64,000 nt of DNA from NCBI RefSeq assembly GCF_030378205.1, contig NZ_CP127385.1:5496001-5560000 (forward strand). The letters run 5' to 3'. The translations under genes and the position numbers were made by a program. Below, piece after piece: positions 19,203 to 28,505 of this stretch. Source of the DNA: Bradyrhizobium sp. NP1 (GTDB lineage: Bacteria; Pseudomonadota; Alphaproteobacteria; Rhizobiales; Xanthobacteraceae). How positions within the stretch are numbered: the stretch's first letter is position 1; the number at the start of each line of letters is the position of its first letter. The notes beneath the pieces were generated by a model. The model was not told where the DNA came from. It did no database searches and saw only the letters and a list, made by a program, of their open reading frames with translations.

Positions 19203-20096
19203 ATGAACACCGCCTTCCTCATCCAGCTCCTGGTCAACGGCCTCGTGGTCGGCACGCTCTACGGCGTGGTCGCGATGTCTTTCGTGCTGATCTACAAGGC
19301 GACGCAAGTCGTCAATTTCGCGCAAGGCGAGCTGCTGTTGATCGGCGCCTGGGTGTGCTGGGCGCTGCTGCTGAAATACAACGTGCCGTTCTGGCTCGGC
19401 ATGCCCTTGACGCTCGTCTTCATGTTCGTGTTCGGCATCGCGATCCAGGTCTTGATCCTGCGTCCGATGATCGGCGAGCCGATCATCTCGGTGATCATGG
19501 TGACGATCGGGCTGTCGATGGTGTTCCAGGCCGCGCTGAAATGGATCTTCGGCGTCAACCCGCAGCCCTTTCCGCGCGTGTTCCAGAACCAGGCGATGGA
19601 CTTCTTCGGCATACCGATCCAGACCGTCTATGTCATGAGCCTCGTCGTCTCGCTCGCGATGATGGTCGGCATGGCCTGGTTCTTCCGTTCCTCGAAATAT
19701 GGCCTTGCCATGCGCGCCACCGCCTTCAACCAGCAGGTCGCGCAATCGCTCGGCATTTCCGTGAAAAACGTGTTCGCGATGGCCTGGGCGATCTCGGCGA
19801 CCGTCTCGGCGGTCGCGGGCGTCGTGGTCGCCGTCGTCAACGGCGTGTCCTCCGGCCTGTCGACCTACGGCATCAAGGTGTTTCCGGCCGCGATCCTTGG
19901 CGGGCTCGATTCGATCGGCGGTGCCGTGCTCGGCGGCATCATCATCGGGCTACTCGAAAATATCGCGCAATATGTCGACAGCGAGTATCTGCACTGGGGC
20001 AATCTCTACGAGATCGCGCCGTTCTACGTCCTGATCATCATCCTGATGATCAAGCCGTACGGGCTGTTCGGCACCAAGGACATCGAGCGGATCTGA
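19203..20096 (+). CDS. livH: Liv-type ABC transporter permease (LivH), operon 2
   Basis: A 297-residue membrane permease with the signature ATQVVNFAQGELLLIGAW near residues 35-52 and the cytoplasmic loop MRATAFNQQVAQSLGISV near 165-182. It begins 33 bases after the right repeat of the DUF559 element. It is therefore now separated from the upstream ligase gene by 532 bases, although the two are probably still cotranscribed. Confidence 0.92.
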   Translation: MNTAFLIQLLVNGLVVGTLYGVVAMSFVLIYKATQVVNFAQGELLLIGAWVCWALLLKYNVPFWLGMPLTLVFMFVFGIAIQVLILRPMIGEPIISVIMVTIGLSMVFQAALKWIFGVNPQPFPRVFQNQAMDFFGIPIQTVYVMSLVVSLAMMVGMAWFFRSSKYGLAMRATAFNQQVAQSLGISVKNVFAMAWAISATVSAVAGVVVAVVNGVSSGLSTYGIKVFPAAILGGLDSIGGAVLGGIIIGLLENIAQYVDSEYLHWGNLYEIAPFYVLIIILMIKPYGLFGTKDIERI

Positions 20097-20098
20097 TC

Positions 20099-21169
20099 AT
20101 GGCGCATTCCCTCATTCCCGCCGGCGACTTCCGCACCAGCTATGCTGCGGACACCACGATCTTTCCGACCACGACGAGCCGCAACTTCACGATAGCAGGC
20201 GTCGCGCTGCTTTGCCTGGCGCCGCAGATCTTCAGCGAATACTGGCTGTCGGTCTCGATCCAGATCGGCATCTTCGCGATCGCGGCGCTGGGGCTGAACA
20301 TCCTGGTCGGCTTCACCGGCCAGATCTCGATCGGACACGCCGCGTTCTTCCTGCTCGGCGCCTTCACCTCGGCCTACATCTCCAACAACGCGCCGATCCC
20401 GGTGTTCTTCGCGATTCCCCTGGCCGGCGTCGTCACCGCGCTCGTGGGCCTGATCTTCGGCCTGCCGGCGGCGCGGCTCAAGGGTCTCTACCTCGTCATC
20501 GCCACGCTCGCGGCGCAGTATATCCTGCTCGACTTCTTCTCCCGCGCGGAATGGTTCTCCGGCGGCTCGGTGCCGGCGAGCGCCAATCCGTTCTCGATCT
20601 TCGGCTATACGCTGCGCGGCGACCGGCAATATTTCTACGTGGTGCTGGCCTATCTGCTGGCAAGCTTCATCCTCGTCACCAATCTGATGCGCACGCGCGA
20701 CGGCCGCGCGCTGGTCGCGCTCCGCGACCACTACCTCTCCGCCGAGATCATGGGCATCAACCTGACCAAGTACCGCACGCTGTCGTTCGGGCTTGCCGCC
20801 TTCTTCGCCGGCATCGCCGGCGCGCTTTATGCGCACTACCAGCTCGTGATCTCGCAGGAAGGCTTCGGCATCGAGCGCTCGATCCTGTTCCTGGCCATGG
20901 TCATCATCGGCGGCACCGGCTCGATCATGGGCACGCTGATGGGCACCGCCTTCGTGGTGCTGCTGCCGGAATCGATGGAGTGGATCAGCGTGCACCTGAA
21001 GGGCAGCGCGATCGACCATGCGCTGTCGCTGAACAACAACATCACCTTTCTGCGCGAGATCGCGATCGGCCTGATCATCATCGGCTTCCTGATGTTCGAG
21101 CCTGACGGGCTCGCGCACCGGTGGCGACAGATCAAGGCCTACTGGAAGCTTTACCCGTTCTCGCATTGA
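20099..21169 (+). CDS. livM: Liv-type ABC transporter permease (LivM), operon 2
   Basis: A 356-residue permease. Seen: LNILVGFTGQISIGHAAFFLLGAF, the LivM signature, and LRDHYLSAEIMGINLTKYRTL as the coupling loop. The ATG at 20099 follows the livH stop by 2 bases; the frame is open far upstream (to 18848) but that part is the shadow of livH and the DUF559 element. The N-terminal 45 residues before the first membrane segment are longer than in LivM of operon 1. Confidence 0.92.
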   Translation: MAHSLIPAGDFRTSYAADTTIFPTTTSRNFTIAGVALLCLAPQIFSEYWLSVSIQIGIFAIAALGLNILVGFTGQISIGHAAFFLLGAFTSAYISNNAPIPVFFAIPLAGVVTALVGLIFGLPAARLKGLYLVIATLAAQYILLDFFSRAEWFSGGSVPASANPFSIFGYTLRGDRQYFYVVLAYLLASFILVTNLMRTRDGRALVALRDHYLSAEIMGINLTKYRTLSFGLAAFFAGIAGALYAHYQLVISQEGFGIERSILFLAMVIIGGTGSIMGTLMGTAFVVLLPESMEWISVHLKGSAIDHALSLNNNITFLREIAIGLIIIGFLMFEPDGLAHRWRQIKAYWKLYPFSH

Positions 21170-21218
21170 GGCCGGAACGGGGCCATTCGACAGCAACGAA
21201 CAACAGGAGGAAACACTG

Positions 21219-22502
21219 ATGACGATGAAATCCCTTTTGGGCACGGTTTCGCTGGCGCTGCTGATCGGCAGCGCGTCGGCCACGGCCCAGGCACAGATCG
21301 CGATCGGGCATCTGGCGGACTATTCCGGCGGCACGTCCGACGTCGGTACGCCCTATGGCCAGGCAGTCGCCGACACCTTCGCCTGGATCAACAAGAACGG
21401 CGGCATTGGCGGCAAGCAGGTCAATGTCGACACCAACGACTACGGCTATCAGGTGCCGCGCGCGATCGCGCTCTACAAGAAGTGGTCGGCGCCCGACAAC
21501 AAGGTCGCGGCGATCATGGGCTGGGGCACCGCGGATACCGAGGCGCTGACCGGCTTCCTCGCGCAGGACAAGATCCCCGACATGTCCGGCTCCTACGCCG
21601 CCGCGCTGACCGACCCCGAGGGTACCAGCGGCAAGGCCAAGCCGGCGCCGTACAATTTCTTCTACGGCCCGAGCTATTCGGACGCGATGCGCGCGATGCT
21701 GACCTGGGCGGCGGATGACTGGAAGGCCAAGGGCAAGTCGGGTAAGCCGAAGTTCGTCCACATGGGCGCCAACCACCCCTACCCGAACGCGCCGAAGGCA
21801 GCCGGTGAGGCGCTCGCGACCGAACTCGGCTTCGAGGTTCTGCCGCCGCTCGTGTTTGCGCTCACGCCCGGCGACTACAGCGCGCAGTGCCTGAGCCTGA
21901 AGAGCTCCGGCGCCAACTACGCCTATCTCGGCAACACCGCGGCCTCCAACATTTCCGTGCTGAAGGCCTGCAAGGCGGCCGGCGTCAACGTGCAGTTCCT
22001 CGGCAATGTATGGGGCATGGACGAGAACGCGGCGAAAACCGCGGGCGATGCCGCCGACGGCGTGATCTTCCCGCTGCGGACCGCGGTCGGCTGGGGCGGC
22101 AACGCGCCCGGCATGAAGACGGTGATGGAAATCTCGAAAATGTCCGACCCCACGGGCAAGGTCTATCGCCCGGTGCACTACATCGCCGCGGTCTGCTCGG
22201 CGCTGTACATGAAGGAAGCGCTCGACTGGGCCGCCAAGAACGGCGGCGCGACCGGCGAGAACGTCGCCAAGGGTTATTACCAGAAGAAGGACTGGGTGCC
22301 GGCAGGCATGGAGGGCGTCTGCAACCCCTCGACCTGGACCGAGAAGGACCACCGCGGCACGCTCAAGGTCGACCTCTACCGCGCCAAGATTTCCGGCGCG
22401 ACCGACGGCGACCTCAACGACCTGATGGCCAAGGGCACGATCAAGCTCGAGAAGGTCAAGACAGTCGAGCTGCCGCGCAAGGCCGACTGGCTCGGGTGGT
22501 GA
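21219..22502 (+). CDS. Liv-type ABC transporter periplasmic substrate-binding protein, operon 2
   Basis: A 427-residue secreted binding protein with a signal peptide (cleavage near TAQAQIAIG) and a periplasmic binding protein type I fold. It is about 35 residues longer than the binding protein of operon 1. A strong AGGAGGAAACACTG ribosome site precedes the ATG. The product is followed directly by a hairpin that may limit read-through, as is common after abundant binding proteins. Its ligand is probably an organic acid, given the two ligase genes in the operon (inference). Confidence 0.9.
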   Translation: MTMKSLLGTVSLALLIGSASATAQAQIAIGHLADYSGGTSDVGTPYGQAVADTFAWINKNGGIGGKQVNVDTNDYGYQVPRAIALYKKWSAPDNKVAAIMGWGTADTEALTGFLAQDKIPDMSGSYAAALTDPEGTSGKAKPAPYNFFYGPSYSDAMRAMLTWAADDWKAKGKSGKPKFVHMGANHPYPNAPKAAGEALATELGFEVLPPLVFALTPGDYSAQCLSLKSSGANYAYLGNTAASNISVLKACKAAGVNVQFLGNVWGMDENAAKTAGDAADGVIFPLRTAVGWGGNAPGMKTVMEISKMSDPTGKVYRPVHYIAAVCSALYMKEALDWAAKNGGATGENVAKGYYQKKDWVPAGMEGVCNPSTWTEKDHRGTLKVDLYRAKISGATDGDLNDLMAKGTIKLEKVKTVELPRKADWLGW

Positions 22503-22510
22503 TTTCTTCT

Positions 22511-22623
22511 CCCTCCCCCTGAAAGGGGGAGGGTCGGGCGTGGGGGTCACACCGCGAAGAATGAACGACCCCCTCCCGCCTCGCCCTAACGGGCTCGCCG
22601 ACCTCCCCCTTGCAGGGGGAGGT
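22511..22623. repeat. paired palindromic repeat (MITE-like) between binding protein and livF
   Basis: Two hairpins facing each other: 22511-22533 (CCCTCCCCCT, loop GAA, AGGGGGAGGG) and 22601-22623 (ACCTCCCCCT, loop TGC, AGGGGGAGGT). The left hairpin begins 8 bases after the binding protein stop and could attenuate transcription. The layout (terminal hairpin, spacer, G-rich block, then the mirror image) resembles the ends of the DUF559 element at 18.7-19.2 kb, but without a gene inside. Confidence 0.7.
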
Positions 22624-22658
22624 GACAAAGACAGCAACATTCGAACAGGGTTTCGTCG

Positions 22659-23501
22659 GTGCAACCTTCCGTCGCAACTGCAACAAGCCCAACTGCCACC
22701 GGCACCGACCAGGCGCCGATCCTCAGCGTGCGCAACATCGAGGTCGTCTACGACGACGTCATCCTGGTGCTGCGCGGCTTAAGCCTCGACGTGCCGAAGA
22801 GCGCGATCGTCGCGCTGCTCGGGGCCAACGGCGCCGGCAAGTCAACGACGCTGAAGGCGATCTCCGGCCTGCTCAAGACCGAGGACGGTGAGGTCACGCG
22901 CGGCGAGATCATCTTCGATGGCGAGCGCATCGACGGCATCGATCCCGACAAGATCGTCCGCCGCGGTATCTTCCAGGTGATGGAAGGCCGCCGCATCGTC
23001 GCCGACATGACCTCGCTGGAGAATTTGCGGCTCGGCGCCTTCACCCGCAACGACCGCAAGGTCGATGCCGACATCGACATGGTATTCAAATATTTCCCGC
23101 GCCTGAAGGAGCGCACCGGGCTTGCCGGCTATCTGTCCGGCGGCGAGCAGCAGATGCTCGCGATCGGGCGCGCGCTGATGGCGCGGCCGAAGATGATCCT
23201 GATGGACGAACCCTCGATGGGCCTGTCGCCTTTGCTCGTGAAAGAGGTGTTCTCGATCATCCGGGAGATCAACCGCGACCTCGGCGTCACCATCCTGCTG
23301 GTCGAGCAGAACGCGCGTGCCGCGCTCTCGGTCGCAAGCCACGGCTACATCATGGAGCAGGGCAAGGTGGTGCTGGAAGGCACCGCGGACGAGCTGCGCG
23401 ACAACGAGGACGTCAAGGAATTCTACCTCGGCGGCGCCGGCGACCAGCGCAAGAGCTTCAAGAACCTGAAGAGCTTCAAACGGCGGAAGCGGTGGCTGTG
23501 A
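22659..23501 (+). CDS. livF: Liv-type ABC transporter ATPase (LivF), operon 2
   Basis: A 280-residue ATPase with Walker A GANGAGKSTT, signature LSGGEQQMLAIGRA, Walker B ILMDEPSMGL and the LivF-type ILLVEQNA. The start is GTG at 22659, which gives an unusual 20-residue leader before the ABC domain; a later start cannot be excluded. The basic C-terminal tail (SFKNLKSFKRRKRW) is longer than normal and overlaps the next gene by 10 bases. Confidence 0.9.
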   Translation: MQPSVATATSPTATGTDQAPILSVRNIEVVYDDVILVLRGLSLDVPKSAIVALLGANGAGKSTTLKAISGLLKTEDGEVTRGEIIFDGERIDGIDPDKIVRRGIFQVMEGRRIVADMTSLENLRLGAFTRNDRKVDADIDMVFKYFPRLKERTGLAGYLSGGEQQMLAIGRALMARPKMILMDEPSMGLSPLLVKEVFSIIREINRDLGVTILLVEQNARAALSVASHGYIMEQGKVVLEGTADELRDNEDVKEFYLGGAGDQRKSFKNLKSFKRRKRWL

Positions 23502-24730
23502 GCACCCGGGGCGGCCATTACGACGGCCTTGAGACCCGCGACCCGGCGGCGCGTGAGGCCGACCTTTTTGCTCGCCTGCCGGAGGTCCTGCGCAAGGCGC
23601 TTGCCGCGCCGGCCTATGCGGAGCGGCTTGGGGGCATCGATCCTGCCGGCGTCACCTCGCGCGCCGCCCTGGCACGCCTGCCGGTGCTGCGTAAATCCGA
23701 ACTGCCGGCGCTGCATCGCGCCGCCCCGCCCTTCGGCGGGCTCACCACAGGGCCTCTGGGCGCGTTTGGGAGGCTTTTTACGTCCCCCGGGCCGATCTTC
23801 GAGCCGGAGAGCACCCATGCCGACCCCTGGCGCGGCGCGCGGGCCCTCTACGCGGCCGGGTTCCGGCCCGGCGACGTCGTGCTGAACACGTTCAGCTACC
23901 ATTTGACCCCCGGCGGCTTCATTTTCGACGGCTCGGCCCGGGCGCTGGGCTGCGCGGTGATCCCGGCCGGCCCCGGGAATACCGAGCAGCAATTCGAGCT
24001 GATCGAGGCCTACCGGCCGGTCGGCTACAGCGGCACGCCGGATTTCCTCAAGATCCTGCTGGACGCGGGCGCAGCCACCGGCCGCGACGCCTCGTCGATC
24101 AAGCGGGCGGTGGTGTCCGGCGCCGCGTTTCCACCCTCGCTGCAGGCCGAGATCAAGGCGCGCGGCATCGACGCCTATCAGGCTTTCGGCACCGCCGATC
24201 TCGGCATCATCGCCTACGAGACCGAAGCGCGCGAGGGGATGATCGTGAACGAGGACCTGATCCTCGAGATCGTGCGGCCCGGCACCGGCGATCCCGTTGC
24301 ACCAGGCGAGGTCGGCGAGATCGTCGTCACCTCGCTCGACCCCGATCATCCCTGGATCCGGCTTGCGCTCGGCGACCTCACGGCCGCCCTCCCCGGCGTG
24401 AGCCCCTGCGGCCGCACCAACCTGCGCATCGCGGGCTGGATGGGCCGCGCCGACCAGACCACCAAGGTCAAGGGCATGTTCGTCCGCCCCGAGCAGATCG
24501 CCGAGATCGGCAAGCGCCATCCGGAGCTCGGCCGCCTGCGTCTCGTGGTGACGCGCGCCGGCGAAGCCGATGCGATGACGCTTCGGGCCGAAAGTGGCGC
24601 GCCGAGCGAGGCACTGCAAAACGAAATCGGCGCGACCCTGCGCGCGGTGACGAAGCTCGGCGGCGCGGTCGAGCTGGTCGGCGCGGGCGCGCTGCCCAAT
24701 GACGGCAAGGTGATCGCGGACGAGCGGTGA
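23492..24730 (+). CDS. phenylacetate-CoA ligase-like AMP-dependent enzyme
   Basis: A 412-residue protein of the PaaK-like branch of the ANL superfamily. Seen: an N-terminal helical region, FTSPGPIFEPE, VGYSGTPDFL, QAFGTADLGIIAYE and a C-terminal lid with TKVKGMFVRPEQ. The start is GTG at 23492 or 23498, both within the livF2 3' end. A role in activating an aromatic or other carboxylate imported by the operon fits the gene order and is inferred. It is the second ligase in the operon. Confidence 0.85.
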   Translation: MAVSTRGGHYDGLETRDPAAREADLFARLPEVLRKALAAPAYAERLGGIDPAGVTSRAALARLPVLRKSELPALHRAAPPFGGLTTGPLGAFGRLFTSPGPIFEPESTHADPWRGARALYAAGFRPGDVVLNTFSYHLTPGGFIFDGSARALGCAVIPAGPGNTEQQFELIEAYRPVGYSGTPDFLKILLDAGAATGRDASSIKRAVVSGAAFPPSLQAEIKARGIDAYQAFGTADLGIIAYETEAREGMIVNEDLILEIVRPGTGDPVAPGEVGEIVVTSLDPDHPWIRLALGDLTAALPGVSPCGRTNLRIAGWMGRADQTTKVKGMFVRPEQIAEIGKRHPELGRLRLVVTRAGEADAMTLRAESGAPSEALQNEIGATLRAVTKLGGAVELVGAGALPNDGKVIADER

Positions 24731-24819
24731 AAGCATTTGCCTGCGCGACTCTTGTCACTCCCGCGCCAAACATCGGCAGCAGCATGCGCCCCCAGGCCGT
24801 TAGCCGCAGGGGAGCCCAG

Positions 24820-25935
24820 ATGTCGTGCCGACCCGTTCATGCCTTTCTGATTCTTTGCGCCGCTATTTTTTCGACCATTGCGCTGTCACTTGACCGGGCG
24901 GAGGCCGGAAACATCGTGGTCGGCGTCAACGTCGTCGGCATCCAGCAGATGAACGAGCAGCAGCAGGACGCCCTGATCGCGCAACTGCAAAAGGACGACG
25001 TGAAAGTGGTCCGGACCGGCATTGGCGAAGGCTTCAACCGCTTCATCACCAAGGCCCATGCGAGCGGCATCGGCGTGATCGCGATCATCTACCCCACAGC
25101 AGGCGCTTCGGGCGCCCACACCCGCCCCGCCGATCCCTCGGTGGGATTGCAATGGGCCCAACCTGCCCTGACTGACGCCGACCCCACGAAATTCAAGGCG
25201 TGGCTGACGAGCCAGCTTGCGCCGCTGGAAGCCGCGAATGTACGCCTTGTCGCTTTCGAGCTCGGCAACGAAATCAACGGGCCCTATTTCAACGGCGACT
25301 TCCTGCCCGGCCAGGCCTCGGGACGCGTTCTCTCGCTTTCCGATCTCGACAATCCCGGCGACGCGGAAGGTCGCGCCATCGCCGCGAGCTACCAGGCCTA
25401 TCTTAAGGTGCTGGCAGCGCTGAAGGATGTTCGGGACCACGCGCGAGCCAACGCCGCCACACCCATCATCTCGGCAGGGCTGGCCGATGGCGGGTTACCG
25501 GGGAAGAAGCCGGGCCAAAAGCTCGACGGGGTCAGCATCCCCGCGACGCTGGAATTCATGCGACGGCATGGCCTGGACCGGCTCGCCGACGGCTACAGCG
25601 TGCACGTCTATCCCGCCGGCGATCCCAAGAGAACGGTCGCGACCCTCGCCGCGATTCTCGACAAGGAGGCCTTTGGCCTCTGCTCGGCGGCCAAGCCGTG
25701 TTGGTTGACGGAATGGGGGTTTAACAATCAGGACAAGACATGCCCGGTCGACGAGCGGACGCGAACGCAGCTGATCGGCACCATGCGCGGCGCGCTGGCC
25801 GAGTTTGAACGCCAGGGCCGGCTCGCGGGATCGATCTATTTCTCATGGGGCGGTCATCCCGGCGATGCCGGCTCGACCATCTTCCGCTGCGGCGCGCTCA
25901 CCGACGCCGGCAGGCTGGCGCTGGCTCCGATGTGA
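24820..25935 (+). CDS. secreted TIM-barrel glycoside hydrolase-like protein
   Basis: A 371-residue protein with a signal peptide (cleavage near DRAEAG, residue 30). Clan A-type catalytic glutamates can be proposed: E151 after Asn in FELGNEING (acid/base) and E298 in CWLTEWGF (nucleophile), with beta-strand repeats between. This fits a retaining (beta/alpha)8 glycosidase, though I cannot give the family number. The ATG at 24820 has AGGGGAG about 6 bases upstream; an earlier in-frame start at 24727 lies in the end of the ligase gene and gives no signal peptide. Substrate unknown; possibly a surface glycan. Confidence 0.7.
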   Translation: MSCRPVHAFLILCAAIFSTIALSLDRAEAGNIVVGVNVVGIQQMNEQQQDALIAQLQKDDVKVVRTGIGEGFNRFITKAHASGIGVIAIIYPTAGASGAHTRPADPSVGLQWAQPALTDADPTKFKAWLTSQLAPLEAANVRLVAFELGNEINGPYFNGDFLPGQASGRVLSLSDLDNPGDAEGRAIAASYQAYLKVLAALKDVRDHARANAATPIISAGLADGGLPGKKPGQKLDGVSIPATLEFMRRHGLDRLADGYSVHVYPAGDPKRTVATLAAILDKEAFGLCSAAKPCWLTEWGFNNQDKTCPVDERTRTQLIGTMRGALAEFERQGRLAGSIYFSWGGHPGDAGSTIFRCGALTDAGRLALAPM

Positions 25936-26232
25936 GGGCTTGCCGAAGCGCAATGCCTGTCAGGTCGATGCCGGCCGGGGCGTCCAGAAACTTGCGCTCG
26001 AGCTGACGCCGAATAACGGCGGCGGCGTGCTCTGCCGATAGGGGTGCGATCGCCTGGAGGCCGCGAGCTGCGGACGAGGCCGCCACTCGAACAACGGAGC
26101 GGGCACCGCGCTTCCGAAACGTCATATGCCGACAAGTACCTCGCGCCGGTTCCGATTGTGAGCATGGTCACTGTCACCGGCGGTGACGGCGGCCTTGTTA
26201 TGCTATGTTCGGGCTTTTCCGGATTTCGACCC
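25936..26232. other. intergenic region before the caspase-FGE gene
   Basis: 297 bases. Only overlapping shadow frames on both strands; no supported gene. The promoter of the caspase-FGE gene should lie here, but I see no convincing -35/-10 pair. Confidence 0.4.
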
Positions 26233-28389
26233 ATGTTTCGCGCCGCCTCTGCCGTCGTTTTGGCCGCCTTGTCGATGTGGCTTTTCAGCGAACCGGCGTT
26301 CGCCGAAAAACGCATCGCGCTGGTGATCGGCAATTCCGCCTATAAAAAGGTGCCGCCGCTTGCCAATCCGGCGAGGGACGCCGACGCGATGTCGGAAATG
26401 TTCAAGAACGCCGGCTTCAACGTCGTCGCGGCAAGGCACGATCTCGGGATCGCCGAGCTGCGCCGCGTCTTACGAGACTTTTCCGACGACGCGCGGGACG
26501 CCGACGTTGTCATCGTCTACTACGCCGGCCATGGGATGGAAGTCGACGGCATCAACTATCTCATCCCGGTGGATGCTGTCCTCGAACGCGACATTGATGC
26601 TTTCGACGAGGCCATGCCGCTCGATCGCGTGCTCACGGTCATCGAGCCGGCCCGGCAGCTCCGGCTTGTCATCCTTGACGCATGCCGCGACAACCCGTTC
26701 GGCAAGAACATGAAGCGGACCCTGGCCGCGCGCGCGGTCGGGCGCGGGCTCGCCAAGGTCGAGCCGGTCACTCCGAACACGCTGATCGCCTTCGCTGCCA
26801 AGGCGGGCTTCACCGCGACCGATGGCGACGACAAGAACAGTCCGTTCACCGCGGCACTGCTCAAGTACTTGCCGCGGCCCGGACTTGATCTGCGCAAGGC
26901 ATTCGGCTTCGTGCGCGACGATGTCCTGAAAGTGACCCGCAACCGGCAGGAACCCTTCATCTACGGCTCGCTCGGCGGCGACGACGTCGCGCTCGTGCCG
27001 GCATCGCCTGCCGTCGACACCGACAAGGCCGCCAAGGACGATTACGACCTCGCCCGGCAGATCAACGTGATTTCGGCCTGGGATTCCTTTATCGGCAAAT
27101 ACCCTTCCGGCTTCTACAGCGACCTCGCCAGGGCACAGCGCGACAAGCTTGCCGCCGCGAAGGCTGCCGCCGAAGAAGCGGACCGCCTGGCGGCGCGGAA
27201 GAAAGCACTGGACGACGCCAAAGCCGCAGAAGCCGAGCGCGCGAGAATCGCAGCGCAGGCAAAGGCCGCCCAGGATGCCAGGATCCTGGCCGAGCAGGCG
27301 GCGGCCGAAACGGCCAAGGCAGCCGAAAAGGCAGCCGAAAAAGCGACCGCCAAGGCAAGGATCGAGGAAGCGGCGCGGATCGCCAGAGTCGTGATCGAAA
27401 GCAGCGGGATCGGCAAGGAGACGAAGAGCGACGGTCCCGCTGTATCGACGGTTTGCGCGGGCGCATCCACGCGCCTTGAGTCAATGTCGTCCCGGACGGC
27501 GCAGGCATTGTCGCAGGCGGAGGAATGCGGACTGTCGTCCCGGGACGTCTTCACGGAATGCCGGAATTGTCCTGACATGGTGGTCGTTCCCGCAGGCGAG
27601 GTCGTGATGGGATCGAGCCGCGCTGATATCGACACCGGCCTGGCGGCGGCGAACGAAGGGCCGCAGCACAAGGTGGCCATCAGGCAACCACTTGCGATCG
27701 GCCGTTTTGAGGTGACCCGGGATCAGTTTGCCGCCTTTGTGACGAGCTCCGGCTACAAGGCCGGCGACCACTGCTTCACGTTCGAGCAGAACAATCCGCA
27801 GGATCGCGCCAACCGTTCCTTCCTCAATCCGGGCTATGTCCAGGAGCGCAATCATCCGGCGGTATGCGTCAGCTGGGACGATGCGAAAGCCTATGTCGCA
27901 TGGCTGTCGCAGACCACCGGCAAGCCCTATCGGCTGCTCTCGGAGGCCGAGTTCGAATATGCCGCACGGGCGGGCGCCGCCTCGCGCTTTGGCTTCGGCA
28001 ATGATCCCGGCGAGATCTGCAAATTCGCAAATGGCGCCGATCAGTCGGCAAAGTCAGCGGGTCTGCCCGGCGACGCGTCCTACATGGGCTGCCGCGACGG
28101 CTATCCGTTCACGGCTCCCGTCGGATCGCTCGCGCCAAATGCGTTCGGTCTCTACGACATGATCGGCAACGTCTGGGAATGGACCGAGGATTGCTACTAT
28201 GGCGACTACGCGACGGCGAGGGCCGACGGCGCGGCTCATTTGAATGCCAGCTGCTCGACGCGGACGGTGCGGGGCGGCGACTGGTTCTCCACCGAGGCGG
28301 CGCTCCGTCCGGCCGCCCGCGCCAAAGCCAATGCCGATGCGCGCCATGACGACATCGGCTTGCGGGTCGCGCGGACGCTCGGAAACTAG
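26233..28389 (+). CDS. caspase-like (peptidase C14) and SUMF1/FGE-domain fusion, exported
   Basis: A 718-residue protein in three parts. Residues 1-24 are a signal peptide. Residues about 25-255 are a caspase-like domain with catalytic H100 (YYAGHGM) and C151 (ILDACRDNPF), the orthocaspase dyad. Residues about 300-385 are Ala/Lys/Glu-rich and likely coiled coil. Residues about 447-718 are a SUMF1/formylglycine-generating-enzyme-like domain (VVPAGEVVMGSS, FEVTRDQFAAFV, RLLSEAEFEYAAR, GNVWEWTEDC, RGGDWF, GLRVAR). Known families, but the partner or substrate is not known. The start at 26233 is chosen for the signal peptide; the open frame extends 63 codons upstream without a ribosome site. Confidence 0.85.
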   Translation: MFRAASAVVLAALSMWLFSEPAFAEKRIALVIGNSAYKKVPPLANPARDADAMSEMFKNAGFNVVAARHDLGIAELRRVLRDFSDDARDADVVIVYYAGHGMEVDGINYLIPVDAVLERDIDAFDEAMPLDRVLTVIEPARQLRLVILDACRDNPFGKNMKRTLAARAVGRGLAKVEPVTPNTLIAFAAKAGFTATDGDDKNSPFTAALLKYLPRPGLDLRKAFGFVRDDVLKVTRNRQEPFIYGSLGGDDVALVPASPAVDTDKAAKDDYDLARQINVISAWDSFIGKYPSGFYSDLARAQRDKLAAAKAAAEEADRLAARKKALDDAKAAEAERARIAAQAKAAQDARILAEQAAAETAKAAEKAAEKATAKARIEEAARIARVVIESSGIGKETKSDGPAVSTVCAGASTRLESMSSRTAQALSQAEECGLSSRDVFTECRNCPDMVVVPAGEVVMGSSRADIDTGLAAANEGPQHKVAIRQPLAIGRFEVTRDQFAAFVTSSGYKAGDHCFTFEQNNPQDRANRSFLNPGYVQERNHPAVCVSWDDAKAYVAWLSQTTGKPYRLLSEAEFEYAARAGAASRFGFGNDPGEICKFANGADQSAKSAGLPGDASYMGCRDGYPFTAPVGSLAPNAFGLYDMIGNVWEWTEDCYYGDYATARADGAAHLNASCSTRTVRGGDWFSTEAALRPAARAKANADARHDDIGLRVARTLGN

Positions 28390-28505
28390 GGCGCATGCAG
28401 GAACGCCGGTTTCCCTCGCGAAGGCAGAAACGCCTTGCGCGCCAAGAGCCCGCGCAAGAAGCAACGCGCGATGGCTTCAGATCGTCACCGCGCGTCAGGT
28501 CCAGA

